Source: Hyphomicrobium sulfonivorans
GTDB lineage: Bacteria > Pseudomonadota > Alphaproteobacteria > Rhizobiales > Hyphomicrobiaceae
NCBI RefSeq assembly: GCF_013306565.1
Contig: NZ_PZPO01000001.1
Coordinates: 558,001 to 622,000, forward strand
Direction of reading: 5' to 3'
DNA length: 64,000 bases
Shown here one piece after another: positions 8,776-19,283 of the stretch (position 1 is its first letter; the number at the start of each line of letters is the position of its first letter). Both the position numbers and the translations under genes were made by a program. Below the pieces are notes generated by a model. The model saw only the letters and a list, made by a program, of their open reading frames with translations. It was not told the origin of the DNA and did not search any database.

Positions 8776-9666
8776 TTAAGCGGCCTCCGCGGCTGCTGCG
8801 TCTCCGCCGACATTTGAGGAGCTGAGCGCGATTTGCTCGACATCATCAATCGAGGGACGCTCGTTGAGGGAGATCGTCTTGCGACCGTGTTCAAGCGCGA
8901 CCTGCGGCATCGCACCGTTCATGAAAGCCAGCAGCGTTTGCTTCACGATGACGTAAGCCCGAAGCTGCTTGTCACGCAATGTCTTGATCTTGGTGGCGAC
9001 GGGAGAAACCACTGCATAAGACAGGAAAATGCCGGCGAACGTGCCAACCAGTGCCGCACCGATAAGTCCGCCAAGCACTTCCGGCGGCTCGTCCAGCGCG
9101 CCCATAGCCTTCACGACACCCAGAACCGCAGCAACGATTCCCAACGCCGGCAAGCCTTCGCCGACGCTGACCAGCGCATGATAGGGCTTCATCTTGTCGG
9201 TGCGCGCGGTTTGAATCTCTTCATCCATCAACGACTCAATCTCATGCGTACGTGCATTGCCGATAATGATCAGGCGGCAGTAATCGCAGATGAAGGTCGT
9301 GAGATCCCGGTTGGCTGCAACCGATGGAAAGCGCTGGAACAGAGGCGATTCGTCCGGACTGTCAATATGCTCTTCAACCTCATTGCGCGGCTTGCTCCTC
9401 AATTCGCGCATCACGAAGTAGAGGATGCCAAGCACCTCCAGGTATTCCTGCCGCCCCGGCGCATCACCCGTAAAAGCTTCCTTAATGCCCTTACCTGTAT
9501 CCTTTATCGTTTTCACAGGGTTCGCGACGATGAATGTTCCAAGCGCGGCGCCGCCGATGATCACGTATTCCCACGGTTGCCATATGACGGCGACATGGCC
9601 GCCCATGGCGACAAAGCCGCCGAGCATGCACACCATGGTAACGAATAGACCTAGGGCAATGGTCAC
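8776..9666 (-). CDS. motA: Flagellar stator protein MotA
   Basis: Proton-channel stator subunit in the inner membrane. Four transmembrane segments are visible: [16 protein letters not shown] and [17 protein letters not shown] near the start, and [18 protein letters not shown] and [20 protein letters not shown] near the end. The conserved large cytoplasmic loop carries the torque-related segment. The frame is open back to an ATG at 9837, but that would add about 57 non-conserved residues. I chose the GTG at 9666, which gives the usual MotA N-terminus ([11 protein letters not shown], then [10 protein letters not shown]). The ribosome-binding site is weak. It heads the operon running to flgH. 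motB is not nearby, as in rhizobia. Confidence 0.9.
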   Translation of the reverse strand: MTIALGLFVTMVCMLGGFVAMGGHVAVIWQPWEYVIIGGAALGTFIVANPVKTIKDTGKGIKEAFTGDAPGRQEYLEVLGILYFVMRELRSKPRNEVEEHIDSPDESPLFQRFPSVAANRDLTTFICDYCRLIIIGNARTHEIESLMDEEIQTARTDKMKPYHALVSVGEGLPALGIVAAVLGVVKAMGALDEPPEVLGGLIGAALVGTFAGIFLSYAVVSPVATKIKTLRDKQLRAYVIVKQTLLAFMNGAMPQVALEHGRKTISLNERPSIDDVEQIALSSSNVGGDAAAAEAA

Positions 9667-9826
9667 GTGACGGAATCCGAATGATTTTATCCTGTCTGGA
9701 GTTGAAGCATCACATCCTTGCGTGAAGCTGTAGGCCGCGGGCGAACCGGTGGCGGTTCTGGCACCAGCTTCGGGAAAGCCAACACGTGCAACCTCTGCGC
9801 CGCCGCTTACCCTAGGAACCCGTGCC
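9667..9826. promoter_or_regulatory. Divergent control region between motA and the DUF1217 gene
   Basis: This 160-bp stretch separates the two divergently transcribed flagellar operons, so it must hold at least one promoter in each direction. No convincing sigma-70, sigma-54 or sigma-28 element is clear by eye. A TGGCAC sequence near 9758 resembles a sigma-54 -24 element but lacks a matching -12 element. A good AGGAA ribosome-binding site lies at 9814-9818 before the GTG of the DUF1217 gene. Confidence 0.45.
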
Positions 9827-12001
9827 GTGACCACCACCCTCGCCAGCTTCTATCTCATCAATAGCAACCTGCAGCGCACGCTGACCACGACGGCCAACAA
9901 GCCGATGGTTGCACGGGAAACTGAGTACTATCTGGCCAACATCGGCAACGTAAAATCTGTCGACGATTTCCTCGCCAACGACCGCGTCTTCAAATACGCC
10001 ATGAAGGCTTGGGGGCTGGAGGAAATGAACTACGCCAAGGCCTTCATGCGAAAGGTGCTTGAAAGCGACCTTAACGACAGCTCCAGCTTCGCGAACAAAC
10101 TTACCGACAAGCGTTACCTGGAATTTGCCAAGGCCTTCAATTTTCTGCCCACCGGCGACGTCGAGCTAGGCACCCTCCGCGCTCAGGATTCGGGCAGTGA
10201 AGACGCCATGATTGGCCTCTACACGCAGCAGCGCATCAGCAAAGGTGAAACTGCGGCCGCCGAAGCCAAATACTTCTCGGACAATATCGGCAGCATTACC
10301 TCGGTTGATGACCTGCTCGCCAATGAGCGGCTGTTCAACTTTGCGCTGACATCCCAGGGTCTCGACGCCAAGCTTGCGTCCGTATCGGCCATTCGCAATG
10401 TTCTGACGAGCGATCTCAACGATCCGAACAGCGTCGCCAACGTCTATGGCGAGAAGTACCAGAAGCTTGCAGGTGCGTTTTCGTTTGCCCCTGATGGATC
10501 GGTAGCGCCGGGCAACGTCGCACAGACCGATCAGCAGACCAAGCAGATGATGCTTGCGTACTATGAGGCGACCGATAGCGATCAGTCACCCGCCGCTGCA
10601 GCATTCAAATCCGCCTATTTCAATCAGGCTATGGCCAGCGTCAGCAACGTTGACGACCTGGTCAACAACAGCTTCCTGCGCGATTTCGTTGCCACCGCCG
10701 CCGGACTCAATCCGTTGTACACAACCGCTGCAACGATCCGGGGCATCCTCGTCAGCGACCTTGATGATCCAGACAGCATCGCCAACCAGAGCGCGCTGCA
10801 CAAAGCCGTTGCCGCAACCTTCAACTTCAACACGGACGGTTCGCTCGACAGCGGCGTAGCTGCACAAGACACCGTCCAGGCAAAAGCGCTAAGCGATCTC
10901 TTCACCAAGTATCACGATGGCGATTCCATCAGCGCGGAGCAGGCAAGCACCGATTATTATCGGAACGCGATGAAATCCATTCAGCATGTTGATACGCTTC
11001 TGTCGGACAGCAAGCTCTATAACTTCATCCTGTCATCCTTCCACATCAATCCGGACGACGTCTCGAAAACAAAAATCAAGCGCATCCTTCTCAGCGATCC
11101 TTCAAGCCCCACAAGCTATGCCAATCTGCTGCAGGATTCGCGCTTCAAAGACCTTGCCGCAGCCTTCAATTTCGATTCCGATGGCTTCGCCCTTGGCGCC
11201 CGGCAGGTTCAAACAGCAGACGGCGCCAAGAACGCGATAGCGCTCTACAAGGCGACGCTGGGCGATTCCTCATCGGCGCAGACGCTCGGCAACGCCGAAG
11301 CGCAGTATTATGATCGCACCATTCTCACACTCTCGTCGGTCGACCAGCTGCTTAAAAACGACCGCCTGAAGAGCTTCATCGTCAAGGCTTACGGCCTTAA
11401 GGACGCAACCAACGACACGCTGCGCAAGATATTGACCAGCGACCTTCTCGACGAACGCAGCTTTGTAAACAAGTCGGGCAACGAGGCCTACAAAGCCCTG
11501 GCCGCTGACTTCAAGTTTGACACTGACGGCTCCGTTCGCAGAGCAGAGCTTGGTGTTGCGCAAAGCAAGCCCGACATCATGCGGACGCGCGCGCTCTACT
11601 ACCGCCAGGCCGTTGAAGAGGATGCCGGCAACGAGAACGAAGGCGTGCGACTTGCGCTCTATTTTGACCGCAAGGCTTCGTCAATCACGTCGCCGTACTC
11701 GATCCTTGCCGACAAGGCCCTGCTTCAGGTTGTGCAGACCGCACTGAGATTGCCGACGCAGATGTCGCTGCTCGATATCGACCGTCAGGCAGACATGATT
11801 TCAAAAGCCCTTGATGTCAAAGACTTCAAGGATCCAAGCAAAGTACAGGCGTTCCTCACCCGCTTCACTGCCGCATGGGAAATGGACAACTCGACGGCTA
11901 GTCAGTCGGCGGCCAGCATTCTTATCGGCCAACCTCTTGAAGCGAGTATCAGCACAAGCTTGCTGACCAACATCCAGAATCTAAGGTTGGGCGGAGCCTA
12001 A
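9827..12001 (+). CDS. DUF1217 repeat protein of the flagellar cluster
   Basis: 724 residues from a GTG at 9827 preceded by AGGAA at proper spacing. The ORF is open to 9749, but [19 protein letters not shown] is the expected N-terminus of DUF1217 proteins. It consists of tandem repeats of about 115 residues. Each starts with a tyrosine-rich YY/YF element, then S-V-D-D-L/F-L-x-N/D, a GL-type helix, an I/L-L-x-S-D-L-x-D-x-x-S-x-A-N core and an A-x-x-F-x-F end. Five are clear, beginning near 9924, 10267, 10614, 10952 and 11302, and a degenerate sixth begins near 11659. No signal peptide or TM segment. Its stop overlaps flgF by one base. In rhizobia a homologous ORF precedes flgF, but its function is not established. 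Confidence 0.88.
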   Translation: MTTTLASFYLINSNLQRTLTTTANKPMVARETEYYLANIGNVKSVDDFLANDRVFKYAMKAWGLEEMNYAKAFMRKVLESDLNDSSSFANKLTDKRYLEFAKAFNFLPTGDVELGTLRAQDSGSEDAMIGLYTQQRISKGETAAAEAKYFSDNIGSITSVDDLLANERLFNFALTSQGLDAKLASVSAIRNVLTSDLNDPNSVANVYGEKYQKLAGAFSFAPDGSVAPGNVAQTDQQTKQMMLAYYEATDSDQSPAAAAFKSAYFNQAMASVSNVDDLVNNSFLRDFVATAAGLNPLYTTAATIRGILVSDLDDPDSIANQSALHKAVAATFNFNTDGSLDSGVAAQDTVQAKALSDLFTKYHDGDSISAEQASTDYYRNAMKSIQHVDTLLSDSKLYNFILSSFHINPDDVSKTKIKRILLSDPSSPTSYANLLQDSRFKDLAAAFNFDSDGFALGARQVQTADGAKNAIALYKATLGDSSSAQTLGNAEAQYYDRTILTLSSVDQLLKNDRLKSFIVKAYGLKDATNDTLRKILTSDLLDERSFVNKSGNEAYKALAADFKFDTDGSVRRAELGVAQSKPDIMRTRALYYRQAVEEDAGNENEGVRLALYFDRKASSITSPYSILADKALLQVVQTALRLPTQMSLLDIDRQADMISKALDVKDFKDPSKVQAFLTRFTAAWEMDNSTASQSAASILIGQPLEASISTSLLTNIQNLRLGGA

Positions 12002-12726
12002 TGCAGCCAGCACTCTACGTTACACTCTCGTCGCAGATGTCACTTCAGCGGCGCTTGGAAACCATCGCCAACAACGTCGCAAACACCTCAACTCCCGGCT
12101 TCCGCCGCGAGGAGATAAAGTTTGAAACGCTGCTGAGCCAATCGTCGACGGAACCGGTCGCATTCGCTTCCGATGGTGCTTCGTTCATCAAGCGCGACGC
12201 AGCCCAGGTCACTCCAACCGGCAATCCATTGGATATGGCGGTTGAAGGCGATGCCTGGTTTGCAATTCAAACCCCTGCGGGCACTGCGTACACCCGCGAT
12301 GGCCGCATGCAGATAACCGCTGAGGGCGAGCTACATTCAATTGCCGGCTATCCGATACTCGATGTTGGCGGCGCACCACTCCAGATCAATCCGAACGGCG
12401 GTCCGATCACGATCGGCAACGATGGCATGGTCACACAGGACAACAATCAGCTTGGCGCGGTCGGGTTGTTCACTATCGACCCACAAGCAAAGCTGAGTCG
12501 CTTCGACAATTCAGCCGTCATTCCCGATCTCGCAGCGATCCCGGCACTCGATTTCAATCGCGTCGGCGTAACGCAGGGCCATATCGAAGGCTCGAACGTC
12601 AACCCGATGTGGGAAATGTCGCAACTGATCATGGCGTCACGACACTACGACATGGTGTCGAACGCGATGAACCAATCAGACGACACAATGCGCGAAGCTA
12701 TTAAATCGCTATCGCCGACTTCGTAA
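12001..12726 (+). CDS. flgF: Flagellar proximal rod protein FlgF
   Basis: 241 residues, usual length. The N-terminal motif LSSQMSLQRRLETIANNVAN, central DMAVEGDAWFAIQT and C-terminal EGSNVNPMWEMSQLIMASRH are typical of FlgF, a rod subunit. The ATG uses the last base of the upstream DUF1217 stop (TAATG), so translation is coupled. FliI follows 12 bp later. Confidence 0.95.
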   Translation: MQPALYVTLSSQMSLQRRLETIANNVANTSTPGFRREEIKFETLLSQSSTEPVAFASDGASFIKRDAAQVTPTGNPLDMAVEGDAWFAIQTPAGTAYTRDGRMQITAEGELHSIAGYPILDVGGAPLQINPNGGPITIGNDGMVTQDNNQLGAVGLFTIDPQAKLSRFDNSAVIPDLAAIPALDFNRVGVTQGHIEGSNVNPMWEMSQLIMASRHYDMVSNAMNQSDDTMREAIKSLSPTS

Positions 12727-12738
12727 CAGAGCGCTGCA

Positions 12739-14130
12739 TTGACAATCGATACCCTGCCGCCATCGGCATTATCCAGGCTGGCTACCCGTGTGTCCGCCGC
12801 TGCAGCGACACAGCCTCTGGTGCTTGCCGGCGGAACGATCACCCAGGTAACGCCGGCATTCTGCAATGCCTCCGGCCTGTCGCCATTTGTTAAGCTGGGT
12901 GACCGCGTCACGATAGGCAGCGAGCACGGCGCTTCGCAGCTAGGTGAAGTGATCCGGCTTGAAGAGTCACAGGTAACGATCAAGACTTTCCAGGAGCCGA
13001 TCACCGCCGGGCTGGGTGCCAAAGCGTGGAAGATGGGTCAGGCCGCCATCTATCCGCATCCGTCCTGGAAGGGACACGTGTTCAACGCACTCGGCATTCC
13101 AATCGGCGAGAACGTTTCCCTTGCGCACGGCGACCAGCCCGCATTCCCCGATCGCAATGCTCCCTCTGCTCTGCGCCGTCAGCGCATAAACGCCCCCATC
13201 AAAACCGGCGTGCGCGCAGTCGATCTCTTCACGCCAATTTGCCTTGGACAGCGCATCGGCATTTTCGCCGGCTCCGGCGTCGGCAAATCCACACTGCTGG
13301 CCATGCTTTCACGCGCGCAGGGATTTGACACTGTCGTCATCGCGCTTGTCGGCGAACGCGGCCGGGAAGTGCGCGAGTTTCTGGAAGATACGCTTGGCGA
13401 AAGCCGCGAGCGGGTCATTGCCGTCGTATCCACCGGCGATGAAAGCCCGATGATGCGGCGCCTGGCGCCCAAAACGGCAACCTGCATTGCTGAATATTTT
13501 CGCGATCGCGGCGACAAGGTTCTGCTGATCGTCGATTCCATAACCCGCTTTGCCCACGCCGCGCGCGAGGTTGCGCTTGCCGCTGGCGAACCTCCGGTCG
13601 CGCGCGGTTATACGCCAAGCGTGTTCAGCAATCTGCCCAATCTACTTGAGCGCGCTGGCCCCGGTGAAATCGGAACGGGCTCCATCACCGGCATATATTC
13701 CGTGCTTGTCGATGGCGATGACCACAACGATCCGATCGCCGACAGCATCCGCGGTACGCTCGACGGTCATATCGTGCTTGAGCGCAGCATTGCCGATCAG
13801 GCGCGCTATCCCGCGATCAATGTCATGACGTCAATTTCGCGTCTGGCTCAACACGCATGGACGCCCGAAGAGACAACTCTGATTGGCAAGCTGCGGTCGC
13901 TGATCGCTCGCTTTGAAGATACCCGGGATCTGCGTTTGATGGGCGGCTACCGCGCAGGTTCGGACGCAGAACTGGATAAGGCGATTGAGATCGTGCCGCG
14001 CTTGTTCGATGCGCTCAAGCAATCTCCGCCAGACCCGCAAAGCACCGACGCATTTCAGGAAGTTGCCCGCGCTCTGCAAAATGCTGCTGCGGCCGCGGGT
14101 GCGCCACCACCGCAACAGCAGTCGCAATAA
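12739..14130 (+). CDS. fliI: Flagellum-specific export ATPase FliI
   Basis: 463 residues from a TTG at 12739; no ATG is available nearby. FliI is the F1-beta-like ATPase of the flagellar type III export apparatus. The Walker A motif GSGVGKST is at about residues 178-185, followed by the catalytic GERGREVREFLED block and the Walker B region KVLLIVDSITRFAHA. The C-terminal GYRAGSDAELDKAI is family-typical. It ends the short DUF1217-flgF-fliI operon and is convergent with the next minus-strand operon. The partner fliH is not in the window. Confidence 0.96.
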   Translation: MTIDTLPPSALSRLATRVSAAAATQPLVLAGGTITQVTPAFCNASGLSPFVKLGDRVTIGSEHGASQLGEVIRLEESQVTIKTFQEPITAGLGAKAWKMGQAAIYPHPSWKGHVFNALGIPIGENVSLAHGDQPAFPDRNAPSALRRQRINAPIKTGVRAVDLFTPICLGQRIGIFAGSGVGKSTLLAMLSRAQGFDTVVIALVGERGREVREFLEDTLGESRERVIAVVSTGDESPMMRRLAPKTATCIAEYFRDRGDKVLLIVDSITRFAHAAREVALAAGEPPVARGYTPSVFSNLPNLLERAGPGEIGTGSITGIYSVLVDGDDHNDPIADSIRGTLDGHIVLERSIADQARYPAINVMTSISRLAQHAWTPEETTLIGKLRSLIARFEDTRDLRLMGGYRAGSDAELDKAIEIVPRLFDALKQSPPDPQSTDAFQEVARALQNAAAAAGAPPPQQQSQ

Positions 14131-14232
14131 AGCCAAACAATGTGCAGCTGCCACAGCAACGCGCGCACACATCCGCGCCTGCGTTGACGAATTGCAAACA
14201 TCCACCAGTTGAAGATTCGCCTAAGGCGCGCG

Positions 14233-14718
14233 CTAGAATTCGGGGCGCGCCTTGACCTGCTCCATGCCCTGTCGGGTCTGGTCTTTGGAGACGAAATTAA
14301 ATTTCTCGATCAACACATCCGCCACGAAATCATGGCCGAAGCGCTCATTCACGCGCTTCTTGATCGCTGACGTCAGTTTCTGGAAATCCTGCTTTTTGGA
14401 GCCGCTCAGCGTCTCCGCATCGGTTGCATAGATCGTGCGGAATGCAGCATCCAGCAGAAACACGTCTGGCGTGATCGACATCCGATTAACAATCTCGGAA
14501 TTCATCGTGAACGTGAACTGCGCCAGCACGTATCCCTGCACGCCGCCGTTATCGATGACGGGCACGCTGATCGTGCTTGTCTGCATCGACCGCAAACCGC
14601 CGAAAAGCTGATCCACTTCCGTCGCCGGTGTGGTCTTGGATTCCCACATCGTCGCCGCGTAAGTGGAAAGTGCCGTCACCAGACAGATCCAAAGCCCTGT
14701 GGCAATCAGGCGGATCAT
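14233..14718 (-). CDS. Single-TM periplasmic protein at the end of a flagellar operon (unrecognised)
   Basis: 161 residues from the ATG at 14718, chosen because it overlaps the upstream stop as ATGA; the frame is open to 14766. One N-terminal transmembrane/signal segment (LIATGLWICLVTALSTYAAT) is followed by a periplasmic domain ending KFNFVSKDQTRQGMEQVKAR. The topology and the C-terminal pattern recall FliL, the stator-associated protein. However, rhizobial fliL normally follows flgH, which would be just beyond the left edge, so this may be a second FliL-like protein or something different. Operon membership supports a flagellar role. Confidence 0.75.
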   Translation of the reverse strand: MIRLIATGLWICLVTALSTYAATMWESKTTPATEVDQLFGGLRSMQTSTISVPVIDNGGVQGYVLAQFTFTMNSEIVNRMSITPDVFLLDAAFRTIYATDAETLSGSKKQDFQKLTSAIKKRVNERFGHDFVADVLIEKFNFVSKDQTRQGMEQVKARPEF

Positions 14719-15110
14719 CGTTGAGCACCGCCGCTTCCAAGATGCTCCGAATAGGTGCCATCCCAATCCCTGTCGCGGATTGTATCCGCTACGATGGTGG
14801 CAACTTCCCGCACAGCTTCCAGATGGAGCTGCAGCATGGCCTGATTGCGCTCCAGCTTGCCACGCAGTCCGCGCAAACGCTCCGCAATGTCCTCGTCCAA
14901 CACGCCGCCTTCAAGCGCGCGGGCCGCCAGCCCCAACTCCAGCAGCGCCTGACTTTTGCGATTGTTCGTGTCCTTGAGGTCAATCTCGCTTCTTGACCGC
15001 AACGCTTCTGTTTCCTGATCCACCAGCAGCTCTATGCGCCGCATGGTGGTGGTCATTGAGTTCATCAGCGCCCGCCGCTTGCGCTCCACTCCTGCTTCAT
15101 TAGCCATCAT
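14715..15110 (-). CDS. FlgN-like flagellar chaperone
   Basis: 131 residues, entirely helical and coiled-coil in character, with no membrane segment. The segment DLKDTNNRKSQALLEL and the C-terminal QLHLEAVREVATIVADTIRD and DGTYSEHLG resemble alphaproteobacterial FlgN-family proteins. These are export chaperones for the hook-filament junction proteins FlgK and FlgL, both encoded upstream in this operon. Four-base ATGA overlaps on both sides. The family assignment rests on pattern and context, not on strong motifs. Confidence 0.65.
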   Translation of the reverse strand: MMANEAGVERKRRALMNSMTTTMRRIELLVDQETEALRSRSEIDLKDTNNRKSQALLELGLAARALEGGVLDEDIAERLRGLRGKLERNQAMLQLHLEAVREVATIVADTIRDRDWDGTYSEHLGSGGAQR

Positions 15111-15631
15111 GCGTCACCGGTTTTCGTGTTTGCCGCGGCGCGGGCGGACGTCAATGCTTCCTGACCCGCTGCAATTTGTTCTGCGATGCCAAGCGCTCCC
15201 GACTTTGCGATCTGCTCAGCAATCTTTTCAGCCAACATGGACTTCCACATATTGCCAGCCGTACCGCTGCCAAACATCGCCTGGCTGTCTTTTGGCATCA
15301 TTTCCTCGACCATGTTCTGCAGCAACACCGCCTCGAACTGCGTGTAGACATCCGTTTCGCTGCCGGAGTTTTCAATCACACGCGTGCGCGGCGTGTGCGC
15401 CACCGTCTGCGTCTTCGCACCATGCGAACCGGATTCGCTGACTAGCGCAGACCAAGTATCGGCAGCGACACCTGCGGAGCTATCCGACTGCCTGGCAGCG
15501 GAAGAACTTGCAGCGGTCGCCAGCTCCGACTTGCCGTTGTTCAGTTTTTGAAGCTTAGCCATTGCCTCACGCTGCCTGACGGCATCGGCGGCGTTGGCGA
15601 CGCCGAGAACGAGATCGGAGCCGATTATCAT
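15107..15631 (-). CDS. Rod-binding protein, FlgJ N-terminal type (CheL-like)
   Basis: 174 residues from ATG 15631; a TTG at 15640 is an alternative. The central segment FEAVLLQNMVEEMMPKDSQA and MWKSMLAEKIAEQIAKSG is the rod-binding domain of FlgJ. The muramidase domain of enteric FlgJ is absent, as in most Alphaproteobacteria where such short proteins are often named FlgJ or CheL. The role is as a rod cap or scaffold during assembly. It overlaps the FlgN-like gene by 4 bp. Confidence 0.82.
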   Translation of the reverse strand: MIIGSDLVLGVANAADAVRQREAMAKLQKLNNGKSELATAASSSAARQSDSSAGVAADTWSALVSESGSHGAKTQTVAHTPRTRVIENSGSETDVYTQFEAVLLQNMVEEMMPKDSQAMFGSGTAGNMWKSMLAEKIAEQIAKSGALGIAEQIAAGQEALTSARAAANTKTGDA

Positions 15632-15691
15632 ACCCTGCAACTATCCTTGGGCGGTCCATGAAAGGTGTAACAACATGGTCGCCTAAATAGC

Positions 15692-16093
15692 TTATGGGAG
15701 GCTTGCGTCACTCTTCCTCAGCACACGCTCGATCACCTCGTGCAGCGCTTTTTCTTCAACCGCACGCTTATGTTGCAGTTCATATTCCTTTGTCAGGCGT
15801 TCTGAGAACTTCGCGCGCGTCGCAACAGTGCGTAGCGACGTCGATCGCGCGGTAATTTCGGTTTCCAAAGCACGCTGTCGATCTTCCAGCTTGCGAAGCC
15901 GTTGCAGCACCATCGGAGTCGGCAGTGCCTGCATGTCAGAAACACCGCTCAACGTATCGATAAGATTGTCCTGCTCCTCGCGCAGTTCGGCCTGCTGTCC
16001 GCGCGCCGACACCAGCTTTTCTTCCTCAAGCTTCTGCATTTCTCGATTGAGCTTCAGCAGTCGCTGCGCCTTCTCCAAGCGTATCCGCGTCAT
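15692..16093 (-). CDS. FliJ-like coiled-coil protein
   Basis: 133 residues, charged, almost entirely coiled coil (REMQKLEEEKLVSARGQQAE, then long Lys/Glu/Arg-rich helices). Size, composition and location immediately after fliR fit FliJ, the central stalk of the export ATPase ring and chaperone recycler, but the family is so variable that sequence alone is not decisive. It starts 3 bp after the fliR stop. A generic coiled-coil flagellar protein is the alternative. Confidence 0.62.
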   Translation of the reverse strand: MTRIRLEKAQRLLKLNREMQKLEEEKLVSARGQQAELREEQDNLIDTLSGVSDMQALPTPMVLQRLRKLEDRQRALETEITARSTSLRTVATRAKFSERLTKEYELQHKRAVEEKALHEVIERVLRKSDASLP

Positions 16094-16096
16094 CGC

Positions 16097-16855
16097 CTAC
16101 AGCCTCTGAAGCCACTGGGAGAATGTCACAATGAAAATCTGCAGGAACTCAGCCGACGTGAAATACAAAATGAACCCGCCGCCCGCGAGCACGAACGGGA
16201 TCGAAATAAAGTAGACCGGAATCTGCGGCGTGAGCTTTCCCAGAATACCGAACAGCAGATTGACGAGCAGCGAATAGACGATAAACGGCGAGCAGATCCG
16301 CAGCGCCAGCATGAAGCCATCGGTCACGGCGTCGACCAGCTTCACCAGGCCGAAATTCGCCGCCATCTGATGCGGCACCGGAACGGTTCCGTACGAATCG
16401 ACCACAGCGCGCAACATTTCCCAGTGCAGCTCCGTCAGGAATATCAGCACCGTGGCCGTCAGCGTTATCAGCGTCGTCAGACTGGCAGCGGGCTCGTCCT
16501 CGTCAATCATCGTATCTGGCGTATTGGAAAGGCCGATTAGCATTCCGATCGCCGCACCGGCGAACTGCAGCGACAGCAGGAACATGCGCGCCATCAGGCC
16601 GAGGATCGCGCCGACAAGCGCTTCCGATGCGATCAAGCCCAGCAACGCAACCGGCGTAATGTTGCCCGTCGTTGCCGGCTCCACCGCCGGAACCAGCAGC
16701 GGTGCCAGCGCAAACGTCAACGACAACGCTATAAACAGGCGAACGCGCATAGGCACGCGCTGCGCACCAAACCCCGGCATCAGCATGAGACAAGTGCCGA
16801 CCCGGCAGAAAATCAGAAACGTGGCCAGTACTGTCGTCGGGCCAATCGCCGTCAC
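16097..16855 (-). CDS. fliR: Flagellar export gate protein FliR
   Basis: 252 residues with about six transmembrane segments, usual for FliR, which is part of the FliPQR export gate in the inner membrane. The segments [40 protein letters not shown] and [13 protein letters not shown] are family-like. The GTG start at 16855 overlaps the flhA stop by 4 bp (GTGA). fliQ is three genes upstream in the same operon; fliP is not in the window. Confidence 0.94.
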   Translation of the reverse strand: MTAIGPTTVLATFLIFCRVGTCLMLMPGFGAQRVPMRVRLFIALSLTFALAPLLVPAVEPATTGNITPVALLGLIASEALVGAILGLMARMFLLSLQFAGAAIGMLIGLSNTPDTMIDEDEPAASLTTLITLTATVLIFLTELHWEMLRAVVDSYGTVPVPHQMAANFGLVKLVDAVTDGFMLALRICSPFIVYSLLVNLLFGILGKLTPQIPVYFISIPFVLAGGGFILYFTSAEFLQIFIVTFSQWLQRL

Positions 16856-18945
16856 GAGATCGTACCGAGGGATTTTATCTGTACGCCCCGCGCAATTTCT
16901 AGATGCGACAGCACCGGCAATGTTGCGAACAGACGCTCCGTAATCATGCGCACATACGGTCGTGCATCAGGCGCGGCGACCAGAACGAACTTGTGGCGTT
17001 GATCCATGAGCTTGCGGATTGCCGTCGTCGCCTCAGTGCTGAACTGCTCAATCTGCTTGGGATCGATGTCGAACTCAACCACCTCACCTTTGGGGTCGCG
17101 GCGCAAGGCCTGGTGGAAAGCCAACTCCCACCGATTGCCGAGACGCAGCACTTTAAGTTCGCCACCTTCCGATGACTCGCCGCAGATCTGCTGCGCCATA
17201 CGCAGGCGTACGTGCTCTGCAATCTGCTCGGCGCGCGATGCATGCGGCGCGATCTCCGCAATCGCTTCAAGGATGAGATGCAGGTTGCGGATCGATATAC
17301 GTTCGGCCAGCAACAGCTTCAATACAGCCTGCAGACCTGAATACGATATGCGCGACGGGATGATCTCTTCGATGAGACGACGATATTCTGGCTCAAGCCG
17401 ATCCAGCAGCGTCCGCATATCCTTGTACGACAGCAGCTGCGCCAGATTGTTGCGGATGACCTCGCCCAGATGCGTCAGCAGCACCGACATGTTGTCAACG
17501 GCGGTAAAGCCATCGCGCTGCAAGGACCCCATGAACATTTCCGACGTCCACATGGCCTTCATGCCGAACGCCGGCTCGCGCGCTTCATCGCCCGGAACAT
17601 CCGGTGCTGGCCCATCGCCAACGATGACCATCACATCGCCGATGCGCAGCTCTTCACTGGCCACCACCGTGCCATGTATTTTGATCTGATAGCTCTTGGG
17701 CGGAATCGACAGGTCGTCGGTGAGACGAATCTCCGGCACGACAAAGCCATACTGGCGCGCAAACTTGTGGCGCATTTTGCTGACGCGCTGCGCGAGCTCG
17801 TTATGCGCCGATAACAACGTGCCCGAAATCTGCTTGCCGAGGCAAAGCTCCAGCTCAACAGTCTTGAGCGATTCCTTGACCGACTGGCGAACTTCTTCCT
17901 CTGCCTGGTTCCTGGCCTCAAGCTCAAGCGCTTCTTCGTGCGCCTTCGCTGCGGCGGCACGGCGCGGAATTGCATAGGCTACGAAGCCCATTGCGCTGCC
18001 AAGAACCGCGAACGGCAGGAACGGCAGACCCGGCGCAACTGCAAGCACGAACATAACGACAGCCGCCAGCGACAGGGCTCTCGGATGATTGCCGAGCTGG
18101 CCGAACACTGCCTTGTCCGCGCTTCCCCGGGTGCCACCTTTTGAAACAAGAAGGCCGGCCGCAAGCGCAATGATCAGCGCCGGAATCTGCGTTACGAGAC
18201 CGTCACCCACCGAAAGCTTGGTGAACACATCAACTGCGGCCGACACCGACATATCATGTCGCGTAACGCCGATGATGATGCCGCCAAAGATGTTGATCGC
18301 GGTGATGATGAGACCGGCGATCGCATCACCGCGCACAAACTTCGACGCACCGTCCATGGAGCCGAAGAACGAGCTTTCTTCTTCGAGCTCACGCCGGCGG
18401 TGCATGGCCTCTTTTTCATCGATGAGGCCTGCCGAAAGATCGGCATCGATCGCCATCTGCTTGCCGGGAATGGCATCAAGGGTGAAGCGCGCACCCACTT
18501 CGGCGATACGCGTCGCACCCTTGGTGATGACGATGAAGTTCACGGTAATCAGAATCAGGAACACGATGGTTCCGATAATGAAATCGCCGCTCATCACGAA
18601 GCTGGAGAAACCGGCAATGACGTGTCCCGCAGCGTCGTGTCCTCCTGCACCATTGGAAAGGATAAGACGCGTCGTGGCGATATTCAGTGCCAATCGCAAT
18701 ATCGTTGCAATCAGCAGGACCGTGGGGAAAGCGGAGAAGTCCAGCGGACGCTGAATCCACAGCGCAACCATCAGAACAAGAACAGCCAGCGCAATGGAGA
18801 AGGCGAGGCCAATATCAATGATGGCCGCAGGCAGCGGCAAAAACAGCACCGCCAGAATCAGAACGATACCGATGGCGAGGCTTACGTCGTGGTTTCCGCC
18901 ACGCTTGCGCGGTACCGCCCCTGCTGCAACAACGCTTTCGGCCAT
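16852..18945 (-). CDS. flhA: Flagellar export gate protein FlhA
   Basis: 697 residues from ATG 18945, preceded by GGGGGAG; the frame is open to a GTG at 18957. FlhA is the largest export-gate component. The N-terminal half has about eight transmembrane segments with the FHIPEP-family region ([20 protein letters not shown], then a conserved cytoplasmic loop). The C-terminal cytoplasmic domain ([19 protein letters not shown]) binds chaperone-substrate complexes. It lies between fliQ and fliR. Confidence 0.97.
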   Translation of the reverse strand: MAESVVAAGAVPRKRGGNHDVSLAIGIVLILAVLFLPLPAAIIDIGLAFSIALAVLVLMVALWIQRPLDFSAFPTVLLIATILRLALNIATTRLILSNGAGGHDAAGHVIAGFSSFVMSGDFIIGTIVFLILITVNFIVITKGATRIAEVGARFTLDAIPGKQMAIDADLSAGLIDEKEAMHRRRELEEESSFFGSMDGASKFVRGDAIAGLIITAINIFGGIIIGVTRHDMSVSAAVDVFTKLSVGDGLVTQIPALIIALAAGLLVSKGGTRGSADKAVFGQLGNHPRALSLAAVVMFVLAVAPGLPFLPFAVLGSAMGFVAYAIPRRAAAAKAHEEALELEARNQAEEEVRQSVKESLKTVELELCLGKQISGTLLSAHNELAQRVSKMRHKFARQYGFVVPEIRLTDDLSIPPKSYQIKIHGTVVASEELRIGDVMVIVGDGPAPDVPGDEAREPAFGMKAMWTSEMFMGSLQRDGFTAVDNMSVLLTHLGEVIRNNLAQLLSYKDMRTLLDRLEPEYRRLIEEIIPSRISYSGLQAVLKLLLAERISIRNLHLILEAIAEIAPHASRAEQIAEHVRLRMAQQICGESSEGGELKVLRLGNRWELAFHQALRRDPKGEVVEFDIDPKQIEQFSTEATTAIRKLMDQRHKFVLVAAPDARPYVRMITERLFATLPVLSHLEIARGVQIKSLGTIS

Positions 18946-19016
18946 GCTCTCCCCCACTTAGACGCGAAAGAGATAGATGCCGAAGCTTGCGCGAAGGTCG
19001 CCCGCAACGGAGGCTG

Positions 19017-19283
19017 TTAGAAACCTTGCTCTATGCGGCCGTAAATCTGCTCGGCAAACGTGTAAATCACGGTTCCGATAAACGGCGCCATCAGCGATGC
19101 CACCAGCAATGTGGCAACGATCTTGGGAATGAAGGTGAGCGTGATTTCCTGCACCTGCGTCAACGCCTGCAACAGGGCAATGACGACGCCCACCAGCATC
19201 GCGACAACAACGGCGGGGCTGGACGCAACAATAATGGTCCAGATAGCCGCCTGCACGAGATCCAGAGCGTCAGCTTGGTTCAT
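19017..19283 (-). CDS. fliQ: Flagellar export gate protein FliQ
   Basis: 88 residues with two transmembrane helices (ATWTIIV-type and GTVIYTFAEQIYG-type) and the conserved loop ALTQVQEITLTFIPKI, diagnostic of FliQ. It assembles with FliP and FliR into the helical export gate. Its ATG overlaps the flgD stop by one base. Confidence 0.95.
   Translation of the reverse strand: MNQADALDLVQAAIWTIIVASSPAVVVAMLVGVVIALLQALTQVQEITLTFIPKIVATLLVASLMAPFIGTVIYTFAEQIYGRIEQGF

Noticed and set aside
9750-9775. Sigma-54 promoter before the DUF1217 gene
   Set aside because: Only the -24-like TGGCAC half matches; the -12 half reads TCGG in place of TTGC.
9667-9837. ATG 9837 or an ATA at about 9687 as the motA start
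   Set aside because: The ATG would add about 57 residues unlike any MotA, and ATA starts are extremely rare. GTG 9666 gives the normal N-terminus.
14224-14253. Hairpin AAGGCGCGC/GCGCGCCTT at the end of the minus-strand flagellar operon as terminator
   Set aside because: It overlaps the last codons of the gene and is followed by AGGCGAATC with no T-run; it may be incidental in GC-rich DNA.
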